Assembly (NCBI GenBank): GCA_000827265.1
Contig: KN834749.1
Span: 361,500-425,499, forward strand
Reading direction: 5' to 3'
DNA length: 64,000 bases
Source of the DNA: Collybiopsis luxurians FD-317 M1
Taxonomy: Eukaryota; Basidiomycota; Agaricomycetes; Agaricales; Omphalotaceae
The notes beneath the pieces were generated by a model. It was given only the letters and a program-made list of their open reading frames with translations, made no database searches and had not been told where the DNA came from. This document shows positions 22,344-34,815 of the stretch, one piece after another (within the stretch, counting starts at the first letter, position 1; each line of letters begins with the position of its first letter). Made by a program: the position numbers and the translations under genes.

Positions 22344-25300
22344 TCAGTCGATAACCATCTCCTCCCTACTTTGCCACTTCTTCTGCAGCGCATTCTTCAT
22401 TTCCTGGCCTAATGCGAGAGAAAGTTGCCAGGGTACCGCATTACCGATTGCTCTATGCTGAGTCGAAAGCATGATCAGGAGATACGAATCTGCACAGAAA
22501 AGTGGACATACCATCTGCAAACCACTATCAGCAACTCAGTAGAACGGAAGATTGGAAAACATACCGTGATCACATTATCGTCTATTGCGCAAACGACGAA
22601 ATCATCAGGAATTCCTTGGGAACGAAGAAGCTCGCGGACTGTAAGAAGACGGCGACACTGTAAGTGGAAGACCTGAGAATTTTGGTGGTCGAATGTTTAG
22701 AGATTAGTGTAACGTACGAAAGGGTTTATTACCGCAGACTGTTTTGCAGTTGGGCTGATATTTGTCACCGTAGTCATAAAGTAGTTTTCGGGATTGAGGC
22801 GTTTGTAGAGACCTGTATATTATCTGACTAGGTAGTCGTAATCGGATAAAAAGTATGTAGCTTCCCCACCTTTTGTTGTCCGACTTCTGGCAACATATGA
22901 TGCGGGATTCCAGTATTGAAATTCAGCAAGGTCAGAAGGTAGATCTGAAGTAAAAATAAGAATAAAGTACACTGCGATGCACTGTAACACTCACTTTGGA
23001 AGTCTGAGTCAGGCGCTAAGTTGATGTTCACCACTCTACGCGCATACATCAGTGTCTAATGAATCAATGGACATGAAGGATTCATTACCGTTCCACTGTT
23101 CTGAGAGGTAATTTCCGAGTGTAGTGCTGAATGTCTGACTGCGGTAGCCTTTCTTCTGCCTTTCTGCGGACCTGAAGTTGGAACCTTGTACGGCAAGGGT
23201 GTTCATAGGAATTCTGTTCCTCTTCTAAGCCCCACCAAGGGCTATCCAATTTGCACTTGACAGCGGGAACTGTTCTCGCGCGTCTACTTGCTTCTCGAAA
23301 TTGCTCCGGTGTCTGTTTCTTGAGCTGAGGATGTTTCCTGTATTTCCGGTATTCATTGAAGTCAATTCCCAAGCAACTTACTTAAGCTCACCAGTCAAAT
23401 CGGCGCAGATCACTGATGGCGTCGGCAATGGTAACCGTTGGGAATAACATGGTTCCTCTAGCTGTCGGAATCGGAGCTATGGTCCTTTCATTGTCCAGCT
23501 GAATTCGAAGGTAAGGTGCAACACCTTCCAGTGGGAAATAATGCGTTGGTTGCGGAAATTCCGGAAGGGGAAAACCCGGAAGTGCCGCAAGGAGGAAGAA
23601 GCGAACACGTCCCTGAGGGGTACCATAGTGGGCAGCTTGTAGGAGCGAGAAACGAACTTGATAGCTGAAGGCAAGGTCAGTCAGCAGCAGATATAAGTGC
23701 AACAAGAGACGAACCCCATCTCGATAAGGGCTCGAATAAGAAGCTTCAGCGCGCCTTGCTTGATTCCACCTTCTACCCGATGCGGTCCCTTCTGCTTGCT
23801 CATAAGACGACAAAAAATGAACCCGAGAACATTTTCGATAACAATGAAATACGGGCGTAAATGATCTACCAGACTGAGTAACGGCAAGATGAGATTTGTC
23901 TTGGCATCGTTCGCATCCTTGTAGATGTTTTGCGTGGAATGGGGCTGACTGTAATTGAACAAGATTGAGATGAATATACGGAAACAACAATCTGATCCTC
24001 ACCAAGGGAATCCTGCTACTATCACATCAACGTCTTGCGGCTTGAGCGAGAATTGTTCTCGTTCATCAGTGCCTTTGGTGATGGGAATATCCTGTGGATT
24101 CTCGATGCCATTGTTCTGCTTGACGAGGTATTGGACTGCGTCGTTTACACATATGTTGTGAACCGCCGTATCAGGAGAATTCTTCCTGAGAATCTGGTAT
24201 GTCAATGCGATATCGCTGAGAGCTTACGATGCCCCTTACTTGTATGTTCGCGCGGCGGATGGTGCAATCTCAATAGCGTGTGTGACATCAATAAATGAGC
24301 TACCCTCGGCCAGAGCGATCCCAAGAGCGCCACTTCCACCAAAAACGTCGAGTGCCCTCGGCCGATTTCTTGCAAGTTGCTGGTACGACACAAATTCGTT
24401 CGAGGCATTAACTTCCGCCTCGCGCCTTTGGCGACATTGTATACAGATCGAAAGTTGCTTGTTCTTGATGGGTTTCTTGGTGTCCCACGATTCCACGTCG
24501 AGTGAAGGAAAGTAGTACCGCACGTAGAAATGATCTGAAGAATGCAGGATCCAATTTTCTACCGCGTCGGAGCGATCTTTGGCAGCCATTACATGAACGA
24601 CTTGGATCAGAGAGGTAGCATCGATCCAGTCATAGTTGCCTCTGTCCTCGTTGGCGATGATGAAGAGTTCCCGCTAGAAGAGTGTAAGTGTAAACCACCA
24701 AAACAATCTAAGTTAGGTGTACTTCATCGATGAGCTCTTTCTCAGGTATTATCTTCTTCAAGCTCGTGATCCGACCCACTTTCTTCACCACCACTTCAAG
24801 CCCATTCAAAGTTGTATCTCGTTGCGGAAATCTCAGAGAGACAAATTGACCAATACAGCCCGGCCCATACTGGGGAGACAGATAGAGAACAAAATCATGG
24901 ACATGGAATTCATGTCCCCGGAATGCGATGGCAGTCTTGTCGTTAATGAGTTCGGGAAAGTGCTTCTGCTCCATTTCTTTCGCCAAGTCGCAAACTGGGC
25001 AGGCGGCAACTCTACGTTGATATCTAATGGTAAGGAATTTATCTCGCACAGTGGTGAAGACTGCAGTTTCAGGTTCATATTCGAATCTAGAGGGAAACAG
25101 TGAGTAGATCTTCTGCAGGAGAAAGATCGGAGACGCTTCACTTGCAAAAATATTCTCCCAGAGGAATATTCTCTGTGTCGAGAAACCTACCTTTAGCATC
25201 GTGGGCAAGATAATGAACCTTGACTTTGTCTACAATTGAGTAGACTGAGATTGGCCCGCAATGAGCCTGAAGAAAGAGTTCCTGAGGATGGCAGAGCTCC

Positions 25301-27045
25301 TTCATTACTGTGCTTTTACCGTGGTTGAACCATTGAACATGCACAGCCATTCGATCAATGTCGACATAAACGATTCTGGCAAACCTAGGAATGGAAGAAT
25401 AAGCACAGGTCATAACGACACAAGAAAGAAAGTTACCAAAAGTAATCCTCAGACGATTTCGTCCTCAGGATGTCATCCGTCGGTTTTAGGAGAGACGGTC
25501 GCTCTTGTCCTTTCCTTTTCGAATCGGCAGGATCATCGCCCATAAGCACCAGTACTGTGTCTCCTATCTTCTTGGAATCAGTAGCTTACACGTTTCAGTT
25601 GAGCCAACACAAACCTCGTATCTGGTGCCATCAATAATAAGGACCTTTGCAAAGTCGGACCCTCGTTCTTTCTCATGATCAACCTCCGACGTCCGCTGGC
25701 ACTTCTTAGTATTCTCCAACAGCTTCTTGCGGAAGAGATCAAGCTGGGTTGCAAGTTCTTTCTGCCTCTTGCTCTCACGGTCTCTCGATGGACGAGGCCC
25801 TATTATCCGGAGGTTTTCTCGGACATATCGTTGGGAAAGTTTGCCGATTAAGGGCGTGACAGTTGTCTGCGTTTGGTTTTCAACTCTGAGTACAGCAAGA
25901 TCAACATTGACCTTGCGGTTGATTGGGCCCTTGGTTGACAAAGACAGATGTTTCCTTGTATCTGCGGTGATAGTTTTGAGATAAAACTTTATGATAGGTA
26001 CAGGTTTTAGTTCTGAGTGTTCCTTGCACATATTTTTAGCAACATCTTGGATGACGGGAAGCTACGGTCCATGGTAAATTGACCGGAAAAAAAGGCAAAA
26101 GGGAAGCCTGGATTCATACCGCTTGGTTTAGATCATCTACCGTTAACAGCTGTTCTAAGAATGGCGGACTTTGCTGAAGGCGATCTTGGAATTTTTCACA
26201 AGTTAGGCGTGGGTCGGAGAGAGCAGAGGAGATGACCATTTGGGCTAGTCGATGAGGGAAGTAGAAATGGAACAGGAATTGTGTATATTTTAAAGAAGGC
26301 ATTTGAATAAGGTACCAGGAGTGGTCTGTTTCGATATACAGAGGCCTATAGGGAGCATCAATGAGGGTCATGTCCAAAGCAACCAGGCTGAAAGCACGTA
26401 CGAATTGTCCTTGTCGTAGTCCAGTCCGACTTGTTTGATAGGTCCAAAGCGCACCCATTGGTATATCTCACCAGCAATATCAGCCTCCTGCCCCTCTTCC
26501 TCTTCATTCTCAAAATATGCTGACACCTTTCCGAAACCCAAGAGTTGAGAGTTTGGATCATCAACCATATCTAGACTCATTACTTGATTCCGTTGTTCAG
26601 GATCAAATATGGTGAATTCGAACAGGTTGCGGATTGGCTTTTCGCCTTCTTCCAGGTCCATATCGTCATCTTCGCCCGTGATCCTCATGTTCGCGGACTC
26701 GGTCATGTATTCCACCCCAGGAGGGTCAAAGTAGGAAGCTGAATTGGAAAAATAAAACTCAAGAGTGGATCATGTATGGCGAACAAATCTTACTGGGTGG
26801 AAGTTTACGCTTCTTCGCGGAAGTTCTTGGCCTTTCAGGCTAGATTATGTCGATACTGGTGACGATTTGAGAAACTTGAGACTACTTACTTCAACATCAT
26901 TCAGTTTTCGTTTCTGCGCTCTCGGAACCTGGGGAGCGCGTGCGAGAGTACGAGATTGGGAGTTTGAGGTAGTTGCTTGTGGTTGGATCGGAAATTCATC
27001 CTGGAAGGAAACCTCGAGAGCTGAACGGCGATTTGGACGCGACAT
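22344..27045 (-). CDS. DNMT1-type DNA (cytosine-5) methyltransferase
   Basis: This large multi-exon gene encodes a DNMT1-like enzyme that adds 5-methylcytosine, normally copying methylation after replication. A basic N-terminus starts MSRPNRRSALEVSF. A replication-foci (RFTS-like) region follows with GEKPIRNLFEFTIFDP, IYQWVRFGPIKQVGLDY and IETDHSWYLIQMPS. Two BAH domains come next: one with RIVYVDIDRMAVHVQWFNHG, one with HEFHVHDFVLYLSPQ and IGQFVSLRF. The catalytic domain shows motif I (LDVFGGSGALGIALAEG), motif IV with the catalytic Cys (VAGFPCQPHST, the Cys codon split by an intron at about 23947-24005), motif VI (IENVLGF), motif VIII (AHYGTPQGRVRFFLL) and motif X (QHRAIGNAVPWQLSLAL). No CXXC finger is seen, as usual in fungi. 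All catalytic residues look intact. Exact exon limits in the middle are not all settled. Confidence 0.9.
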
Positions 27046-28442
27046 ACTTTAAAGTAAATATGAGAAGGCCACGTGCAGCTAGCGGTCGGTGAAAACGCTG
27101 CAGGATACTCGCGGTCGGTAGCTCTATCTTATCTTATCAACAAGATTTAATAGCGAGTAGTACTTGCAGGAGCTGCGGTTGCGCTGGAGTTGTAGACGAA
27201 TTTCCAAGAATAATCGGCAGGAAACAGCAATGTTCAAGATCAATTTCTTTAGCAAGGGCGATAACAAGATTTTCACTTTCACACCTGGGTCGGAGTTTGT
27301 TCAAGCATGAGTTCAAGCTCAACCAGTCATGTTCGAATATCTATTCTGATTCGAAAGGTGGATATGGATATACATATTATAATAGTACACATTACTTTGA
27401 CCAAGGAGCAAGCATGAATAGAACGTACGGAGGAATGTAAACAAGAAAGATGGATGACGATCAAATTGGAAGACGGTAAACGGGAATAATGATTATAGTT
27501 TGTAGAATGAATGCAGGAGCGGAACATGGGGTGCGTCGAGAAAAATATTGTGCAAAGAGAATACAGCAAAATGAAAAATGCACAAGAATCAGAAAAGATT
27601 CTAGAAGAGAAAAAGCCGACGAAACAAAGCATGAGACAGCATTAAGAGAACACAAAGGGAAAGAGAAGAGCCCAAGTACACCATAGATTCACCCGTAGTT
27701 CTATCAATGCGAATGAAAGGAGCGATCGTTGGAACCAGAGTCAAACTTTGCGGTGTACTCGCAGCGAACGTCGAGCCAAGCACTCACAAACATCGAAGCA
27801 ACCAACTAAATCGAGCTAGGCCGGGAGATGCAACTGATACCGTATGTCTTGAACATGGTGCGATGAGAGAATGATATCCCGTCCATCCGGACATGTCGAT
27901 ATGATACCCGATCCCGGAGACATGACATGACAGTTCAACTGACAGGTCCAGCCCAATGCGTGGGCTTTGGTCCATGGCTACTGCCTGGAAACAAACCACA
28001 GACTCCCAAGTGGAGACAAACTCCGGATGAAGCCAGAGATGCGATCGCTGTTTACTTGATTGGTCCGATTCTTGATTCATACCAGCCAAAGGCTATCGCG
28101 AGACTGCCAGATTGGTTGTCCATGAGAGAGAGAGGAAAGAATTTCGAAAAGGAATGGAATGGCGAGCGTGCGGACGAGTAAATGATGGATGGACAGGAAA
28201 GACGGACGACCTCTTCTCGTACGTCCTAGTGCTGACGTGCAACCGCGGAAAAAAACTAACAGACCAGTAACCTCCAACCCCCCACCCCCTCCCCCGCGGC
28301 GTCCTCTTCAAGCTTGGTCCGGTGTCATCGCTCAGAAGTTGTGGCATGTCCAACGAGGCCCGCGATAGTGGCAACGGCGTGAAAAGAACCCCCAACTTCT
28401 CCAGTTGCTTCCGACTCCAGGCTCAACTCCCCCCGCGACAGA
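27046..28442. other. Gene-free stretch of 1.4 kb
   Basis: The left end is the promoter of the DNMT1-like gene and the right end is the 3' side of the G-alpha gene. Small open frames are present but none has splice or family support. The sequence GCGGTCGGT occurs twice (near 27082 and 27110) just upstream of the methyltransferase gene. Confidence 0.45.
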
Positions 28443-29982
28443 TTACAAAATACCGGAATCCTTCAGAGCATTCTGTAATATCGTTTCCTTGACAGCAGCG
28501 AAGACTAGACGAATATTCGTAGTATCTGTCGCTTGCGTCAAACTGGAAAGTAAGTAGTGTGATAACATTAGAACATGCCAGGACAACAATGAACTGAGAC
28601 ATACTGCGGGTAGACGCTTAGTCTAGCACGATTGGCTTGCATAAACTTCCACAGAATATACTTGGCCGCCTTATTGATGTCATTGCCACCTGTGTATTCG
28701 GGGAAGTAACGCTCCAAGGGGACCTGAAAATAATGTTGGCAACAAAATTTTCATCGCAAGCGCAGCATGATGCAGATACCTTGGGCAATTTTTTCTTGAA
28801 CACATCAATCTTGTTTAGGAACAGAATTATACTTGTCCTAAGGAACCAGCGAGAATTGATGATACTCTCAAATAGGATTAAGGATTCCGTCATCCGATTC
28901 TATGGATCCCGAGATTGAATGGCAATGGATGATTAATTAGGGAGAAACCGAACCTGGTTCCGCTCTTCCAACAAAACTTGGTCGTATTCACTTAGCGCTG
29001 TACAAAAGATGATGCTGGTGACGCTTTCAAAGCAGTGTATCCACTTTCTTCGTTCAGAGCGCTGACCGCCCACATCAAACATATGGATGCTATTGTAGAA
29101 AGATTAGTGGCAAATAAGGATGTAGGAAGCTCAGCAGCACTCACGAAAGTTGACCCATAGTAAAGCGAGTTTCTGTTATACCCGTGCTCTTCTGTCGTGC
29201 TCTCAGCACGTCAGTCTCCGTAGGAAGATAATCGGGAGAGCCTATCCGTAAGACTTCGCCGAAAAAGCTATACAATATAATGGCTCTGTATGATGAAAGA
29301 AGCACTGCAAGTGATTGGAGGCTCACTAAGGCGCACTGTCCATGAGATAAAACTCGCTGCCATGTTCGTCGACAACCTTGTTCATCACAGGGTCGGACCA
29401 AAATTGATGTATTGCGTCTGCAATGTCGGGGGAAAGTGTGAACGCCGTCGTCTCGTCTAGTTTATAGTCCATGATCTTGTCGGCAAGCATCTATGAGATA
29501 AACGTCAATGGGTGAAGGCCGCAAAAAGGGGAAGAAATGTGAAATGAGGCGGATATGAATTACGGAAGAGGACATGGACAGCGTTGCCTCGTTGTGGGGG
29601 GAAGGAGACCAAGTGCTCCAGACACTCACCCTGTTGGTGTAGACACTAAAGTCCATTTCAAATTTGCGCATAGCGACAATGATAGCCTGAGCAGAATCAA
29701 GGACGTTGCGGTAGACAATATTGCGATATGTAGCGCGTTCTTCGTCCGGGAAGCCGTCCTTGTGGATTATACGCATTTGCTTGACGATGGTGGATTTTCC
29801 AGACTCGCCTGAGCCTGTAGAAGCGTCAGAGACGGGATTTGAGTGGACAGAAAGGCAGAGACTGACCTAGCAAGAGAATTTTACATTCTCTCTTGAATTT
29901 CTTTGAATCATCCTCGATCTGCCTGTCGATGGCGTCACTTCTTTCCTTGTCTTCCTTGCCTGGCTGGGATACGCAGTTGCCC
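28443..29982 (-). CDS. Heterotrimeric G-protein alpha subunit
   Basis: The product starts MGNCVSQPG, giving an N-myristoylation site (Gly2) and a palmitoylation site (Cys4). G motifs are all present: the P-loop GSGESGKST, switch [13 protein letters not shown] with the Arg and Thr that contact GTP and Mg, switch [14 protein letters not shown] with the catalytic Gln, FLNKIDVF, and TQATDTTN. It ends LKDSGIL. The residue four from the end is Ser, not the Cys of class I (Gi-like) fungal alphas, so it falls in another fungal class. It works at the plasma membrane, passing receptor signals from pheromone or nutrients to cAMP or MAPK pathways; which one cannot be said. About eight exons are read. The gene diverges from calnexin, with 0.9 kb between. 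Confidence 0.93.
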
Positions 29983-30889
29983 ATGGCTGAAAGTAATAAG
30001 AAAATGGACCCCTCGAGAACGTAGAAGGAATGATACGGAAAGAAACAAGGTTGGTGAGAAAGAAAGCGGTGGCAAGACTAGGCATTTGACAGTTTGGTTC
30101 CCAGCCCATATATGGAAGTCCTTTCAACGCGAAATTTGTCTCCGATTGACCTTGTATCCATGAATTTATTGAATTCAAACGCTACCGACCCACCTTATAC
30201 CGTTTACCAACCTTTTACTAGTACATACTACGCTCCCTCTCAGCGTGTTCAAACTCCAAGTTTCTTCAACTCAACCCCTCCGCTCCGAGCAATGTTAAGC
30301 TTCCTTCACGACAATTGTCAAATTCCATGTTTTCTTGTCAGCTTCAAACGACATCCATTCAACATGTAACAAGAATATTTGACTCTATATCGTAACCAGC
30401 TTGATATTTTTAACCCACAGGTGATTTCTTTCAAGTCAGAAAATCTTAATACATATATACAGTACCAACGATCTGAGCTCATCCCGCTCCGCTTGCTCGC
30501 AGCTTGTGCCTCGGAAAATGTTCGCCGCTTCACCATCAAACTGGGACTGTCTAATGAACACGTCAGTCCATCTCAATCTAGTTCGCTAGCTAGTGTTACT
30601 TTTCTCCTTGAATGTCGACCTTTTTTTTTTTTTTTTTTGCTTACCGTACTAGTAGTAAAAAGAAAGATGTAATGAAAAGCCATCATGTGTATACAATTTG
30701 GTTTGGTTCCATTCGTTCAGTGAAAAAGCCTTGAAACTTTGTGCAACGTATGTACCGTGAGATGCCACGTATGCATAGTCGGCGTCCAAAAAAGTATTTA
30801 GACCGGTAAATTGACTTCCCGCGGGTCCTTACAGCTCATCCCCTCATTTCTTTCTTCATTATATTCCTCCCCGGTCCTTCGTATCAACC
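29983..30889. other. Intergenic region between G-alpha and calnexin genes
   Basis: This is a divergent promoter region of 0.9 kb. It holds a run of about 19 T at 30619-30638 and a possible unfolded-protein-response element at 30764-30770. No gene is supported here. Confidence 0.45.
30764..30770 (-). promoter_or_regulatory. Possible UPR element upstream of calnexin
   Basis: GCCACGT (ACGTGGC on the other strand) lies about 120 bases before the calnexin start codon. It matches the core of Hac1/XBP1-type unfolded-protein-response sites (ACGTGGC/ACGTGKC). A 7-base match alone is weak; the ER-chaperone context makes it reasonable. Confidence 0.3.
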
Positions 30890-32971
30890 ATGCGAAGTGT
30901 AGCGCTTTCTGTCGTCGCTCTCGCTGCCACTGGTGCTCTCGCACAGGCAGAAGATGCAAAGCCCACATTCACTGTAAGTATCACTCTTTATTATATACCG
31001 TCCAAACTTGTACTTATTTTTTACTTTTCAGCCCACTGAAATAAAGGCTCCTTTCATTGAACAATTCACCGAAGACTGGACAGATCGTTGGACCCCCTCA
31101 GAGGCTACCAAAAAGACCCCAGTCGGTGGTGAAACATTCAGCTACGTCGGTGAATGGAAAGTCGAGGAACCTCTCGTTCAGCAAATCGAAGGCGACCTCG
31201 GACTTGTCGCGAAAAGCAAGGCCGCTCACCATGCCATTTCCGCTCCCTTTGCTGAGGCGGTAGACTTCAAGGACAAACCTCTCGTCGTTCAATATGAAGT
31301 CAAATACCAAAAGGGCGGTAACTGCGGTGGTGGATACCTTAAACTCTTGGAAGACGGTTTCCAGTCTAGTGGGAAGGAATTCTCTGACACCACCCCTTGG
31401 GTGATCATGTTCGGTCCTGACCTGACGTGTCCTGGTACCAAGGTTCGTTATTCGCGCGCCAGGCAGCTCCAACAGAAAACTGACACGTCGCGCTAGATTC
31501 ACTTCATTTTCCGTCACCGTAATCCCAAGACCGGTGAAGTTGAGGAGAAACACCTCAAATCTTCTCCCAAGCCTTCCATCGAGAAGCTTGCCGGTCTCTA
31601 CACTCTCGTTGTCCAGTACGTCAATCTCTTGCCAAGTTGCATACATCCTGGGTACTTACATGTCGTGTCTTAGCTCCAACAACACCTACGACGTTCTTAT
31701 CAACGGCGAAAGTCTCAGCACTGGCTCTCTTCTCGAAGATTTCGAGCCTCCGGTTAACCCTTCTGCTGAAATTGACGACCCCGAAGACAAGAAGCCTGAA
31801 GACTGGGTTGACACGAAGAAGATTTCCGACCCCGATGCAACCAAGGTAAGTTGACGTGAACGATCGCTGCGAATATCCTCTAATTCTTCGTATCAGCCTG
31901 ACGACTGGGATGAAGATGCACCCTACGAAATTCCTGACGAAGAGGCTGAGAAGCCCGAAGGTTGGCTCGATGACGAACCCTTGACTATTCCCGACCCAGG
32001 TTGGACAGTCTTACTCTCTTCTTAAGTTATCAGTATTCACACCCAACTTTCGCAGACGCTGAGAAGCCCGAAGAATGGGACGACGAGGAAGACGGCGACT
32101 GGATTGCTCCTACTGTTGCCAACCCCAAGTGTTCTGAGGCTCCTGGGTGTGGTGAATGGAAACGGTATGTTTCATTCTCTGCATATTCTGTACATGCACT
32201 CACGAGGTCGTTTCAGCCCTATGAAGGCGAACCCTGCCTACAAGGGCAAATGGTATGCTCCGATGATCGATAACCCCGACTACAAGGGACCATGGGCTCC
32301 TCGCAAGATCCCCAACCCTAACTTCTTCGAGGATCTCACTCCCGTCAAATCGCTTTCCAAGATTGTAAGAGTTACTTTCTCATTCCGATCTTACAACTAT
32401 GCTGACTCCCTTCTTTATTCAGGGTGGTGTCGGTATCGAACTCTGGACCATGACCGAAGACATCCTCTTTGACAATATCTACGTCGGCCACTCTGTTGAA
32501 GATGCCAAGGCCCTCGCTGCTGAGACGTTTGACGTCAAGAAGAAACTCGAGGTCTCTGCCAAGAAGGCTGAGGACGATGAAGAGGATGAAGAGGAATCCT
32601 TCGGCGATGATCCCATTGGTTTCATTCGCAACAAGGTCTTTACCTTCATCGACGTCCTCAGGATCGACCCCTTGTTGGCATTCAAGACTCACCCCGAGAC
32701 TGGTGTCGCTCTCATTACTGGCCTCCTTACCCTCTTTGGCATGTTCGGCGTTGTCACTGGCGTTCTTGGAAGCCAACAGAAACCTATTACAAAGGCGAGT
32801 TTTGATTCAGGTTTCTTTAAGCTCGTAACTGATGATAACCAAATGTAACAGTCTACTAAGAAAACCGACGCTCCTACACCCGACTCGAAGAAGACTGACT
32901 CTGCTCCTGTCGCTCCCGCTGGCGATGAGAAGGAGAAGGATGAAGGTCTCAAGAAGCGTTCAGGGAAGTAA
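30890..32971 (+). CDS. Calnexin, ER membrane lectin chaperone
   Basis: Calnexin binds monoglucosylated N-glycoproteins in the ER lumen and helps them fold. The signal peptide [18 protein letters not shown] opens the frame. The globular lectin half includes [23 protein letters not shown] and the carbohydrate-site stretch [13 protein letters not shown]. The proline-rich arm has repeats of the type [36 protein letters not shown] and KPEEWDDEE. It is followed by [15 protein letters not shown] and PDYKGPWAP. One membrane segment ([20 protein letters not shown]) and a short Lys/Asp-rich cytosolic tail finish the protein. About nine exons are read, all with regular splice sites. The stop is at 32969-32971. 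Intron sizes of 50-65 bases match the rest of the window. Confidence 0.95.
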
Positions 32972-33581
32972 AGGACGAATTTGGAACTGCAAAATTAAAA
33001 TTGGAATAGGCTTTGGGAGGAGGCGAAGAGGAGAAGTTTCTGGGGGTTATCGCTGTCTGATACGTTATATCTGCTCTCCTGTCCTTTATTCGTCGCTTTC
33101 TGCTAGCTTTCCTCTTCTACTCATCTTTTCGTTGTGAGAATGGTTGTAGTCGGCAAACGATGTATTAGTTTATTAGTATTGGTGGTCTCAGCTAGGAAGG
33201 ATCTGCTTCGTTCGGAGGAGAGGCGGTCTTTCGAGCGCCTTAGGAGATCTCGAGGAATACAAGCATTCAACGGACATAATACTCGATTGTAGCATACAAT
33301 AAGTGTCACAGAAGTACAGAGTGACAAAGTGGCAACTGAAAGCATAAAGGAGAAGAGCAAGGCAGGTCAACAAGCAATACACGCGACACGGGCAACAACA
33401 ATGATGATACCAGTAACAGAGGTCCATATGCAGCGATGATAGTAATAAGGATAGGTCAATGCATGAGGAACGTAAAGTATGTGTATGAAGCAGAGAAAAG
33501 CAGTTCAAGCGATGAAGAAAGGCAAAGGGCATTAAGCAACGTCGACACTGAGACCAAAGTGTTAGTATGAATGTATGCGGT
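32972..33581. other. Convergent 3' region between calnexin and HMG-box genes
   Basis: I see no gene. Both flanking genes end here, so this should hold two 3' UTRs and poly(A) sites. Confidence 0.5.
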
Positions 33582-34194
33582 TTAAAACATGAATATAACT
33601 CGCCCATCGCTGCTTGGATCGTCATTTTCCTTCGCATCGGACGCAGGATGAGAAGAGGTAGGAGAACTGGAGGCGGTGGCCTTGCGAGCTTTGGACTTTT
33701 TCTTGGTGGGCTTGCCGCGGCTGGAAGGAAACGAATGTTAGATGAATGCCGAAAGGAGTGAGAATATGGGTACGGACTTGGGGTTTTCTTCAGAATCAGC
33801 CCACATCGCACCTATCTGTAAGTGAAGATGAGCAGGAGTATGGAAGGAAAAATAAAAAAGGAAAATGTACCGCTTTCATAGCGTCCTTATTCTTAGCCCC
33901 TGGGTTGGCTGCCTTCCATTCGGACATGTGTTTAGCGACGAATAAATTGTATGCACTGGGACCGCGTTTTTCTTTCTCTCCTGTTACGCGTAGGTCCAGT
34001 CAGTACAGTCACGAAAAAGAGACATATGATATTGTGGATATATGCGAGGCTTACCCGTCTTTCCGTTGGCTTTGGAGGTCGCAGCCTTGGTAGTCTTGTC
34101 TGGTTATATAATTTGAGGGGCAAGAGGTGTCCAAAGTCACTATCAACTATGATCTCAAGATGTCGAGATACGTACCAGAAGCGGCCTTGGGCAT
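33582..34194 (-). CDS. Small HMG-box chromatin protein
   Basis: Several exons give a basic protein of roughly 120 residues. A short Ala/Lys/Thr-rich N-terminus (MPKAAS, then DKTTKAATSKANGKTG) precedes an HMG-box-like core: EKEKRGPSAYNLFVAKHM, SEWKAANPG and DAMKAIGAMWADSEENP. A Lys-rich tail KPTKKKSKARKATASSS follows. HMG-box proteins bend DNA and work in chromatin. The box is shorter and diverged compared with classical NHP6, and such proteins are sometimes annotated as YABBY-like. The stop was placed at 33582 after following the last exon. The start codon sits just before a donor, in a very short first exon. Confidence 0.78.
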
Positions 34195-34815
34195 CGTGAA
34201 GGAGAATCAAAGATGATGAGAAGTTGGATGGGGGGTCTTGGAGAAGAGAAAGTCAAGAGACGTTGGAGTCAGAAAAAGTAGGAGATGGTGGAAGTAGAAG
34301 GACAAGAAGCGGGTTTTCGACGAACCTCTAAGCCCCCGACCATTTATAGGCTGTAGTAACACCGCCACTGCCTTGAAGGTCATGCACAAGGCACGTGCCA
34401 TACAACCAGCGCGTCCGTGTCCAGTGACGGGCTCCAGAGTACAACGTACTCAGTACGTCCCGTCTCTTCTCTCCCTCCATGTCTATCCGTGCTCGAGCTG
34501 GGTAGAATAGCGCTGAATAATGTTATTGCTCGAGCTATATAGAATATCTGAGCAATGTATCTATAGAGTTCGTGCAAAACTAGTAGTAGCTGTATGATTT
34601 CACAACAATTTACAGCTTGTATGTGCATAGAACTATTAGAATTATCATATTCAATGCCTGTAACGCGTTCCCTAGGTACGTCGCGGTGAGGACCATTGGA
34701 TGTAAGCAAGTAAGCGCCCGGACATCGATGACGTCGGCCAACGTCATGACAGCTCTGGGGCGACGCCTTATAAGACTTTAGTATTTACCCAGTGTAGTCT
34801 TTACTCTCAACCACA
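34195..34815. promoter_or_regulatory. Divergent promoter region between HMG-box gene and membrane orphan
   Basis: About 620 bases lie between divergent start codons. A TATAAG motif at about 34769 is 47 bases upstream of the start at 34816. No gene is supported. Confidence 0.45.
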
